Assembly (NCBI GenBank): GCA_903644035.1
Contig: CAHJXG010000093.1
Span: 1 to 5,859 of the forward strand
DNA length: 5,859 nucleotides
Origin: Rhodospirillales bacterium
Lineage (GTDB): Bacteria; Pseudomonadota; Alphaproteobacteria; Acetobacterales; Acetobacteraceae
Direction of reading: 5' to 3'
The notes under the pieces were generated by a model that was not told the DNA's origin, did no database searches, and saw nothing but the letters and a program-made list of their open reading frames with translations. Shown here in pieces: positions 1-5,742 of the stretch. The translations under genes and the position numbers were made by a program. Numbering within the stretch: the first letter of the stretch is position 1; every line of letters begins with the position of its first letter.

Positions 1-960
1 GCCCAGGGCGTCGGCGTCCTCCGCCACCGACGCCAGCGCCGCGTCGAGGCAGGCGGCGAAGGGGTGCGCGTCGCCGGTGGCCACGTCGATCAGCTCGGCG
101 CGCACCCCGTCGCGCTGCGCCCGCCACAGGTTCTCGGCGACGAGCGCGCGGGAGGCGCCGGTCAGGCCCCGGTTCCACTCGGGCCGGCGGTCCGCGAGGC
201 GCACCAGGCAGCGATACAGCGCGGCGATGGCGAGCGTGTGCCCCAGCAGCGTGCAGCTGTCGGCCACGCGCAGCTCCAGCGTCGGGTAGCGGATGGAGGG
301 GCGCAGCGTCCACCACAGGAAGCTCGCATCCTGGATCGACCCCGCCCGGACCATGGCGTCCACGTAGCGCGCGTAGTCTTCCGGCCCGTCGAATAGGTCC
401 GGCAGCCCGGTGCGCGGCAAGGCGCCGAACACCGACAGGCGGTAGGCCGCCATCCCCGTCGCCTGCCCCTGCCAGAACGGCGAGGATGCGGACAGCGCCA
501 GCAGCAGCGGCATGGCGGGCAGCAGCCGGTTCATCAGGTCCACGCGCGCCTCGGGCCGGGGCACCTCCACGTGGACGTGCATGCCGCAGACCACGCTGCG
601 CCGCCCCAGCATCCGCACCTCGCGCATGATGTCGTCGTAGCGCCCCTTCTGCGTCTGGCTCTGCCGCGACCACCGGGCGACGGGGTGGGTGCCGGCCGCG
701 AGCACCAGGATGCCATGGTCGCGGCCGATCTCGGCCAGGCCGGAGCGCAGCGCGCCCAGCGCCTCGCCCGCGCTCCCGAAGCTGGTGGACGGGGCGGTCG
801 AGACCTCGATCTGGGATTGCAGCAGCTCGCGCTCCACCGCGGGCAGGCGCGCCTGGGCCGCCACGTGGAACGCCGCGACCCGGCGCCGCGGCGTGCCGCG
901 CGTGGCGGCGTCCGCGAGGAAGTACTCCTCCTCGATCCCGAACTGGTAGCTGGCGTTCAT
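1..960 (-). CDS. YbdK-type carboxylate-amine ligase (GCS2 family), 3' end cut by window
   Basis: The reverse strand is open from an ATG at 960 to the window edge, giving 320 residues with no stop. The translation carries landmarks of the glutamate-cysteine ligase 2 / YbdK family: FGIEEEYFL at residues 7-15, LQSQIEVST at 47-55, AAGTHP at 88-93, CGMHVHV at 125-131, SASSPFWQG at 157-165, and WW..RPS..YPTLELRVAD at 216-234. The acidic EEE cluster, paired histidines and late E/R/D residues match positions used by this ATP-grasp-like fold for ATP, metal and substrate. Family members join a carboxylate to an amine with ATP hydrolysis. E. coli YbdK has only weak glutamate-cysteine ligase activity and its true substrate is unsettled. 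The E. coli protein is about 370 residues, so roughly the last 50 are probably missing here. The start overlaps the stop of the upstream reductase gene by ATGA. No good Shine-Dalgarno sequence lies just before it, so translation is probably coupled. The family call is firm; the substrate is unknown. Confidence 0.93.
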   Translation of the reverse strand, partial: MNASYQFGIEEEYFLADAATRGTPRRRVAAFHVAAQARLPAVERELLQSQIEVSTAPSTSFGSAGEALGALRSGLAEIGRDHGILVLAAGTHPVARWSRQSQTQKGRYDDIMREVRMLGRRSVVCGMHVHVEVPRPEARVDLMNRLLPAMPLLLALSASSPFWQGQATGMAAYRLSVFGALPRTGLPDLFDGPEDYARYVDAMVRAGSIQDASFLWWTLRPSIRYPTLELRVADSCTLLGHTLAIAALYRCLVRLADRRPEWNRGLTGASRALVAENLWRAQRDGVRAELIDVATGDAHPFAACLDAALASVAEDADALG

Positions 961-1973
961 GATGACGCGGAGCGCGCCGCCCGGCCCTCCAGCGGGTAGG
1001 CCGGGTCGTTGTAGCCGGGGGTGGAGGGGTGGCCGGCCGGCACCAGGCTGTCGACCAGCGCCTCGTCCTCCGCGGTGAAGCGGTAGTCCAGCGCGCCCGC
1101 GTAGTCCGCCCACTGCGCCTCCGTGCGGGGGCCGGCGATGACGCCGGTGATCAGGGCGTTGTTCAGCACCCAGGCGACCGCGAACTGGCCCGGCGTGACG
1201 CCGCGCGCGCCTGCGTGCTCCGCCAGCACCTGCGCGATGCGCAGGCTCTCAGGGCGGAATTCGGTCTCCATGATCCGCTTGTCCTGCCGCCCGGCCCGGC
1301 TGTCGCGGTCGGGCTGCGCGTCCGGCCGGTACTTGCCCGTCAGCACGCCGCGGGCCAGCGGGCTGTACGGGAACACGCCGAGGCCGAGGGCGGCGCAGGC
1401 CGGCAGGTGCTCCACCTCCGGCATCCGGTTCATCGCGTTGTAGTAGGGCTGGCTGACCACCGGGCGGTCGATGCCGGCCTGGTCGCACAGCCGGCAGACC
1501 TCCGCCACGCGCCAGGCGCGGAAGTTGGACACGCCGAAGTGGCGCAGCTTGCCGGCGCGGATCAGGTCCGCCATCGCGTGCACGGTCTCGGAGAGCGGCG
1601 TCGCGTGGTCCTCCTTGTGCAAATAGAGGATGTCGATCTCGCCGACGCCGAGCCGGCGCAGGCTGTCGTCCACGGCGTCCATCGCGTGGCGGCGCGACAG
1701 GCCGGCGTCGTTGGGGCCAGGGCCGGCCGGGTTCGCCAGCTTGGTCGCGAGCACCCAGTGCCGCCGCCGCGCCGCGATGCCGCGGCCCACGATCTCCTCC
1801 GACCGGCCCTGCTCATAGACGTTGGCGGTGTCGATGAAGTTGGTCCCCTCATCCGCCGCCCGGTCGATGATGCGGCGCGCGGTGGCCTCGTCCGTGGGTC
1901 CGCCGAACATCATGGTGCCGAGGCATAGCGGCGACACCTTGAGGCCGCTCCGGCCGAGGGTTCGGTACTTCAT
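957..1973 (-). CDS. Aldo/keto reductase
   Basis: This encodes a 338-residue NAD(P)H-dependent oxidoreductase with the TIM-barrel fold of the aldo/keto reductase superfamily, a usual length for bacterial members. The catalytic tetrad is complete: Asp48 and Tyr53 in the FIDTANVY stretch, Lys78 in ATKLAN, and His119 in LYLHKED. Cofactor-pocket motifs are also visible: GVSNF at 147-151, VSQPYYN at 173-179, YSPLARGVLTGKY at 203-215, and GPRTEAQ at 281-287. The opening MKYRTLGRSGLKVSPLCLGT is typical of the cytosolic YajO/YghZ-like group, which reduces sugar aldehydes and other carbonyls. GGAG at 1981-1984 on the coding strand sits 7 bases before the ATG and supports this start. It is the first gene of a leftward unit, overlaps the ligase gene by four bases, and diverges from the sugar importer. 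A role in handling the imported sugar or its oxidised product is plausible but is inferred from position only. Confidence 0.95.
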   Translation of the reverse strand: MKYRTLGRSGLKVSPLCLGTMMFGGPTDEATARRIIDRAADEGTNFIDTANVYEQGRSEEIVGRGIAARRRHWVLATKLANPAGPGPNDAGLSRRHAMDAVDDSLRRLGVGEIDILYLHKEDHATPLSETVHAMADLIRAGKLRHFGVSNFRAWRVAEVCRLCDQAGIDRPVVSQPYYNAMNRMPEVEHLPACAALGLGVFPYSPLARGVLTGKYRPDAQPDRDSRAGRQDKRIMETEFRPESLRIAQVLAEHAGARGVTPGQFAVAWVLNNALITGVIAGPRTEAQWADYAGALDYRFTAEDEALVDSLVPAGHPSTPGYNDPAYPLEGRAARSASS

Positions 1974-2009
1974 GGCGGGTCTCCGGGCTTGAACGCGGAG
2001 AGCATAGGG

Positions 2010-2026
2010 CGCCGGCCGGGCCGGCG
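2010..2026. repeat. Short GC inverted repeat in the divergent gap
   Basis: CGCCGGC at 2010-2016 is complementary to GCCGGCG at 2020-2026, separated by three bases. The 7-base arms with a 3-base loop could form a small hairpin in a leftward transcript's leader, if transcription starts upstream of it. No T-run follows on either strand, so it is not a standard terminator. In DNA this rich in GC such a repeat can arise by chance, so a role is doubtful. Confidence 0.35.
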
Positions 2027-2090
2027 GCTAGATGCCCGGCGGGAGGGCGGGGCGGCGTTCCCCTGCCCTGGCGCGCTTTCCGCGGCCGCC

Positions 2091-2119
2091 TTGACAGGCT
2101 GCACAAAATCCCGAACTCT
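2091..2119 (+). promoter_or_regulatory. Candidate sigma-70 type promoter for the sugar importer
   Basis: A perfect TTGACA -35 hexamer lies at 2091-2096. Seventeen bases further, AACTCT at 2114-2119 would be the -10 element. It matches TATAAT only at the second A and the final T, the two most important positions, so the pair is strong at -35 and weak at -10. Transcription would begin near 2126, leaving a leader of about 43 bases before the proposed TTG start at 2169. A weak -10 overlapped by repeated sites is what one would expect of a promoter needing an activator or controlled by a repressor. The assignment is by eye and untested. Confidence 0.45.
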
Positions 2120-2126
2120 GCACAAA
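2099..2126 (+). repeat. Tandem 9-bp direct repeat, possible regulator binding sites
   Basis: CTGCACAAA occurs at 2099-2107 and again at 2118-2126, identical over nine bases with a 19-base period, close to two helical turns. The first copy falls in the spacer of the proposed promoter and the second overlaps the -10 element and start point. Equal orientation and near-integral helical spacing would place two bound protein units on one DNA face. A related CTGCAG lies at 2140-2145. No regulator gene is in the window, so the protein that might bind is unknown. Confidence 0.5.
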
Positions 2127-2156
2127 TGGTCACGCCGTTCTGCAGAGCGGACCGCC

Positions 2157-2171
2157 GGGGGGCAGACGTTG
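2157..2171 (+). promoter_or_regulatory. Ribosome binding site and TTG start of the importer ATPase
   Basis: A run of six G at 2157-2162 stands six bases ahead of a TTG codon at 2169-2171. This is the only plausible start close to the conserved domain. Reading upstream in frame, no ATG or GTG occurs until the ATG at 1989, and the 60 intervening codons cover the promoter-like DNA and resemble no part of this protein family. The G-run is only a moderate match to GGAGG, so initiation may be weak. Confidence 0.5.
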
Positions 2172-3653
2172 GACGCTGGGCTGCTGATCGATGCGGAGGG
2201 CGTCGCCAAAAGCTTTGCCGGCGTGCGGGCGCTGCGCGACGGCCGGCTGGCGCTCCGCCCCGGCACCGTCCATGCGCTCTGCGGTGGCAACGGCGCCGGC
2301 AAGAGCACCTTCCTCAACATCCTCATGGGGCTGCTCCGCCGCGACGAGGGGCGCATCGCCGTCAGCGGGCGCGAGGTGAGCTTCAGCACGCCGGCCCAGG
2401 CGCTCGCGGCCGGGGTGGCGATCATCACGCAGGAACTCTCGCCCATCCCCGATATGACGGTGGCCGAGAACCTGTTCCTCGGGCGCGAGCCGCGCCGGCT
2501 CGGCTGCATCGTCGACCGCGCCGCCCTCAACCGCCGCGCGGCGGAGCTGCTGGACCGGCTGCGCTTCCGCATCGAGCCGAGGGCCACGATGCGCAGCCTC
2601 AGCCTCGCGCAGACGCAGCTGGTCGAGATCGCCAAGGCAATCAGCCATGAGAGCACGGTCCTGATCATGGACGAGCCGACATCGGCCATCGGCGAGGCGG
2701 AGACGGAGATCCTGTTCGACGCCATCCGCACCCTCACCGCGCACGGCGTCGGCATCATCTACGTGAGCCACCGGCTGACCGAGATCTTCACCATCGCCGA
2801 CGAGTACACCGTGTTCCGGGACGGCGGCTTCGTCGCCACGGGGCGGATCGCCGACATCGACCGGCCCGGCCTCGTGCGGCTGATCCTCGGCGCCGACGTG
2901 CGGGACGAGTACCGCGCCCATCCGGCGCCGAGCGGTCCCGCCATGCTGGAGGTGGAACGCCTTGGCCGCGACGGCTGGTTCGAGGACATCACGCTCGGCG
3001 TGCGCCGGGGCGAGGTGCTCGGCATCTATGGGCTGATGGGCGCAGGGCGCAGCGAGTTCCTGGAGACGGTGTACGGCCTCGCGCCCGCGAACGGCGGCGA
3101 AATCCGCGTCGACGGCCAGGCCGTCGCCATCACCCGCCCGGCCGACGCGCTGGGGGCCGGGATGGCGCTGGTGACGGAGGACCGCAAGGCCACCGGCCTC
3201 GTCATGAGCGGCTCGGTGCGGGAGAACGCGACGCTGTCCTGCCTGCCCCGCCTGTCGAACGGCCCGGTCGTGTCCGAACGGCGGGAGCGGACGCAGGTGG
3301 GGCGCATGGTGGACCTGTTCCGCATCAAGGCCCGCTCCATCGAGGCCCCGGTGCAGAGCCTGAGCGGCGGCAACCAGCAGAAGGTCGTGCTCGCCCGCTG
3401 CCTCGGCACCGAGCCGCGCATCCTCCTTTGCGACGAGCCGACCCGCGGCGTGGACGAGGGGGCCAAGCGGGAGGTGTACGCCTTCCTGTCGCGCTTCGTG
3501 CAGGAGGGGCGCTGCGTCGTCATGGTGTCCTCCGAGCTGCCGGAGGTGATCGGCATGAGCGACCGGATCGCGGTGTTCCGCCGCGGGCGGCTCGCGGGCG
3601 TGCTGGACGCCGCGGAGGCGTCGCAGGAGCGCCTGATGCAGCTCGCCTCATGA
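2169..3653 (+). CDS. CUT2 sugar ABC importer ATPase (RbsA/MglA/XylG type, two ABC domains)
   Basis: This encodes a 494-residue cytoplasmic protein that powers sugar uptake by ATP hydrolysis. Domain 1 (about 5-225) has Walker A GGNGAGKST at 39-47, Q-loop Gln88, signature LSLAQTQ at 144-150, Walker B LIMDE at 165-169, and the switch His in VSHR at 199-202. Domain 2 (about 259-490) has the family's degenerate Walker A GLMGAGRSE at 288-296 (Arg for Lys), signature LSGGN at 398-402, Walker B LLCDEPTRG at 419-427, and SSE in place of the switch His at 454-456. One competent and one degenerate site is normal for RbsA-type proteins. Glu is usual where Gly40 stands in the first Walker A, although the GxxGxGKST core is intact. 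The TTG start gives the expected family length; starting at the ATG at 1989 would add an unmatched 60-residue tail. The stop overlaps the permease start by ATGA. The sugar cannot be told from this subunit. Confidence 0.93.
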   Translation: MDAGLLIDAEGVAKSFAGVRALRDGRLALRPGTVHALCGGNGAGKSTFLNILMGLLRRDEGRIAVSGREVSFSTPAQALAAGVAIITQELSPIPDMTVAENLFLGREPRRLGCIVDRAALNRRAAELLDRLRFRIEPRATMRSLSLAQTQLVEIAKAISHESTVLIMDEPTSAIGEAETEILFDAIRTLTAHGVGIIYVSHRLTEIFTIADEYTVFRDGGFVATGRIADIDRPGLVRLILGADVRDEYRAHPAPSGPAMLEVERLGRDGWFEDITLGVRRGEVLGIYGLMGAGRSEFLETVYGLAPANGGEIRVDGQAVAITRPADALGAGMALVTEDRKATGLVMSGSVRENATLSCLPRLSNGPVVSERRERTQVGRMVDLFRIKARSIEAPVQSLSGGNQQKVVLARCLGTEPRILLCDEPTRGVDEGAKREVYAFLSRFVQEGRCVVMVSSELPEVIGMSDRIAVFRRGRLAGVLDAAEASQERLMQLAS

Positions 3654-4636
3654 GCGGCCTGGACCTCCCGGCCAAGCCCGACCGCTTCCGGCCCGGCGCC
3701 GCCATCGGCCAGGCGCTGTCGCGCTACGGCATCGTCATCGCGTTCTTCGCGCTGTGTGCGGCGCTGAGCCTGCTCAACCCGTACTTCCTCACGCCGCTCA
3801 ACATCATCAACGTGCTGCGCCAGGCCAGCATCAACGGCATCCTGGCCATCGGCCAGACCTTCGTGATCCTGACCGGCGGCATCGACCTGTCCGTCGGCTC
3901 GCTGCTGGCGGTGTGCGGCATCCTGGGCGCGTCGCTGGTGACCGGGGCGAACCCGGGCAACCCGCTGGTCGCCGTGGCGCTCGGCGTCGGCGCCGGGCTG
4001 GGCCTGGGCATGGTCAACGGCGCGCTCGTGGCCCGGCTGCGCGTGCCGCCGTTCGTCGCGACGCTCGGCATGTTGAGCGTGGCGCGCGGCCTCACCTTCA
4101 TCGCCAATGACGGGATGCCGGTGCCGCGGCTCTCGCCGGGCTTCCTCACGCTCGGCCAGGGCTTCATCGCGGGCGTCCCGATCCCGGTCGTGCTGTTCGG
4201 CGCCACGGCGCTCCTGGCCTGGGCGGTGCTGCGCTTCACGACCTACGGCCGCTACGTCTATGCGACCGGCGGCAACGAGCGGAGCGCGCGGACCAGCGGT
4301 GTCGGCACGCGGAAGATCATCTTCTCGGTCTACGCCATCTCGGGCGCGCTGGCGGGGCTGTCCGGCATGGTGCTGGCCGCGCGCACCACCTCGGCGCTGC
4401 CGCAGGCCGGGTTGAGCTACGAGCTGGACGCCATCGCCGCGGTGGTGATCGGCGGCACCAGCCTCGCGGGCGGCGTCGGCAGCGTCGTCGGCACGCTGTT
4501 CGGGGCGCTGATCATCGCGGTGATCAACAACGGCCTCGATCTGATGGGCGTGTCTTCGTACTACCAGCAGGTCATCAAGGGCGCGATCATCGTGCTGGCG
4601 GTGCTGCTCGACACGTCCCGGCGAGGACGAGACTAG
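3650..4636 (+). CDS. CUT2 sugar ABC importer permease (RbsC type)
   Basis: This encodes a 328-residue inner-membrane subunit of the branched-chain/ribose permease family (BPD_transp_2), close to the length of E. coli RbsC. Hydrophobic segments appear near residues 26-42, 60-75, 84-98, 105-122, 136-152, 177-194, 224-244, 260-273, 276-292 and 308-321, about ten in all. Family landmarks include GGIDLSVGS at 76-84, the cytoplasmic coupling loop with YGRYVYATGGNERSA at 199-213, and ELDAIAAVVIGGTSLAGGVG at 258-277. It would dimerise, form the channel and dock on the ATPase. The ATG at 3650 overlaps the ATPase stop (ATGA). AGGAG at 3625-3629 is too far away (20 bases) to act as an ordinary ribosome binding site, so coupled translation is likely. 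The open frame extends upstream inside the ATPase gene, but that part reads as an out-of-frame shadow. The family call is firm; the substrate is unknown. Confidence 0.95.
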   Translation: MSGLDLPAKPDRFRPGAAIGQALSRYGIVIAFFALCAALSLLNPYFLTPLNIINVLRQASINGILAIGQTFVILTGGIDLSVGSLLAVCGILGASLVTGANPGNPLVAVALGVGAGLGLGMVNGALVARLRVPPFVATLGMLSVARGLTFIANDGMPVPRLSPGFLTLGQGFIAGVPIPVVLFGATALLAWAVLRFTTYGRYVYATGGNERSARTSGVGTRKIIFSVYAISGALAGLSGMVLAARTTSALPQAGLSYELDAIAAVVIGGTSLAGGVGSVVGTLFGALIIAVINNGLDLMGVSSYYQQVIKGAIIVLAVLLDTSRRGRD

Positions 4637-4655
4637 AAACTCAGGGAGCAACAGG

Positions 4656-5663
4656 ATGATCCAACGCAGGACGCTTCTCACCGCCACGGCCGCCACCCTG
4701 GCCATGCCGGCCATCGCGCGCGCCCAGGCGGGCAAGAGCTTCAAGATCGGCGCCGCCGTGTACGGCCTCAAGGCCGAGTTCATGCAGCTCTGGGTCGGCG
4801 CCATCAAGGCGCACCCGGCGGTGCGCAGCGGCCAGGCGGCGATCACCGTCTTCGACGGGCAGTACGACGCGCTGACCCAGTCGAACCAGTTCGACAGCAT
4901 GATCACGCAGCGGTTCGACGCCATCATCTTCGTGCCCATCGACGCCCAGGCCGGCGCGGACGCGGTGCGCAAGGCCAAGGCGGCGAACATCCTCGTGGTC
5001 GGCTCCAACACCCGCGTGGTCGGCAACGAGCTCACTTCCTTCATCGGCTCCGACGACGTGAAGGCGGGCATGATGGAGGCGGACGCCGTCGTGAAGGCGA
5101 TGGGCGGCAAGGGCAACGTGGTGGTCATCGAGGGACCCATCGGCCAGAGCGCCGAGATCGACCGCGGCCGGGGCAACCGGGAGGTGCTGGCCGCGAACCC
5201 AGGGGTGAAGGTGCTGGAGCACAAGACCGCCAACTGGTCGCGCGCCGAGGCGCAGTCGCTGATGGAGAACTGGCTGACTGCGCACCCCGGCCAGATCGGC
5301 GGCGTCATCGGCCAGAACGACGAGATGGCGCTGGGCGCGCTGCAGGCGATCAAGGCGGCCGGGATGGACCCGAAGAAGATCCCCCTGGCCGGCATCGACG
5401 GCGTGAGCGACGCGATCCTGGCGGTCAAGGCCGGCGAGATGGTCAGCATCCTGCAGGACGCGAACGGCCAGGCGCAGGGCGCGCTCGACATCGCGCTGCG
5501 GCGCCTGGCGGGTGAGGGCTACAAGCCGATGAGCGAGGTGTGGAACGAATACGCGTCGCAGATGCCGTGGGGCGGCGGGACGGCGACGGAGTACAGCGTG
5601 CCCTGGACGCCGGTCACGGCGGGGAACGCCGACGCGCTGCTGGCCAAGCGGCAGAAGGGCTGA
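4656..5663 (+). CDS. CUT2 periplasmic sugar-binding protein (RbsB type, Peripla_BP_4)
   Basis: This encodes a 335-residue secreted protein that captures the sugar in the periplasm and delivers it to the permease. Residues 1-23 form a signal peptide: MIQRRTLL, a hydrophobic stretch, then AIARA, with likely cleavage after Ala23 or Ala25. The RRTLL opening resembles a twin-arginine signal. The mature part shows the type I two-lobe pattern: FKIGAAVYGL at 29-38, FDAIIFVPID at 87-96, VVGSNTRV at 114-121, FIGSDD at 129-134, VVVIEGPIGQ at 155-164, GQNDEMALGALQAIKAAG at 219-236, and LAGIDG at 244-249. It is about 40 residues longer than E. coli RbsB, mostly from a Trp/Tyr-containing tail after about residue 290. 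AGGGAG at 4643-4648 lies 7 bases before the ATG and 19 bases separate it from the permease stop, so this gene can be translated independently at a higher level, as binding proteins usually are. The ligand is probably a monosaccharide or polyol (inferred). Confidence 0.94.
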   Translation: MIQRRTLLTATAATLAMPAIARAQAGKSFKIGAAVYGLKAEFMQLWVGAIKAHPAVRSGQAAITVFDGQYDALTQSNQFDSMITQRFDAIIFVPIDAQAGADAVRKAKAANILVVGSNTRVVGNELTSFIGSDDVKAGMMEADAVVKAMGGKGNVVVIEGPIGQSAEIDRGRGNREVLAANPGVKVLEHKTANWSRAEAQSLMENWLTAHPGQIGGVIGQNDEMALGALQAIKAAGMDPKKIPLAGIDGVSDAILAVKAGEMVSILQDANGQAQGALDIALRRLAGEGYKPMSEVWNEYASQMPWGGGTATEYSVPWTPVTAGNADALLAKRQKG

Positions 5664-5672
5664 GCCATCCTC

Positions 5673-5712
5673 CCCCCGCCCCGGCCCGTCGCAGCACGGA
5701 CCGGGGCGGGGG
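5673..5712 (+). terminator. Strong GC hairpin between binding-protein and dehydrogenase genes (no T-run)
   Basis: CCCCCGCCCCGG at 5673-5684 is perfectly complementary to CCGGGGCGGGGG at 5701-5712. Inside, CCGT at 5686-5689 pairs with ACGG at 5696-5699 across one C/A mismatch, leaving a six-base loop. The transcript would form a very stable stem of 12 plus 4 pairs. No T-run follows, so it is not a standard intrinsic terminator. It starts 9 bases after the binding-protein stop. It may protect the 3' end of that mRNA or partly reduce read-through into the dehydrogenase gene 30 bases on. The structure is certain as sequence; the role is inferred. Confidence 0.6.
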
Positions 5713-5742
5713 AACGGGTTCTGATCGCACGGAAGGGTCGCC

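Larger units (their letters stand above)
1974..2168. other. Divergent intergenic control region
   Basis: This 195-base gap separates the leftward reductase unit from the rightward transporter unit. Its left part (about 2007-2090) is very GC-rich and includes a short inverted repeat, GCCGGC at 2011-2016 and again at 2020-2025. Its right part (about 2091-2147) is markedly AT-richer and holds a TTGACA box, two copies of CTGCACAAA, and the 8-base palindrome TCTGCAGA at 2139-2146. I see no convincing promoter for the leftward unit. The best candidate -10 on that strand is TATGCT (2006 to 2001), but it has no matching -35 box. No RNA gene or riboswitch is recognisable. Confidence 0.7.

Noticed and set aside
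1029..1928. A 299-residue plus-strand frame opposite the aldo/keto reductase gene.
   Set aside because: It is an antisense shadow of a well-supported reductase with a complete catalytic tetrad; the product is Arg/Ala/Val-rich without domain motifs.
2001..2029. Leftward promoter with TATGCT (2006 to 2001) as -10 for the reductase unit.
   Set aside because: The sequence 17 bases upstream on that strand (AGCCGC) bears no resemblance to a -35 box, and the -10 match alone is too weak to call.
1989..2168. A 60-residue N-terminal extension of the ATPase starting at ATG 1989.
   Set aside because: The peptide matches no part of this family, the ATG has no good ribosome binding site, and the stretch contains the likely promoter and direct repeats.
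2130..2921. Two overlapping minus-strand frames of about 260 residues opposite the ATPase gene.
   Set aside because: Both are shadows of the ATPase coding sequence, with no conserved motifs and no ribosome binding site in a sensible place.
3428..3649. Upstream extension of the permease frame to an ATG at 3428.
   Set aside because: It lies wholly within the conserved second domain of the ATPase in another frame, and the extra residues are an Arg/Gly-rich shadow. ATG 3650 gives the normal permease N-terminus.
3026..5491. An 821-residue open frame on the minus strand, opposite the permease and binding-protein genes.
   Set aside because: Long antisense frames are common in GC-rich DNA with strong third-position bias. 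The sense strand has clear, complete transporter genes here, and the antisense product is low-complexity, rich in Arg, Ala, Asp and His, with no recognisable domain.
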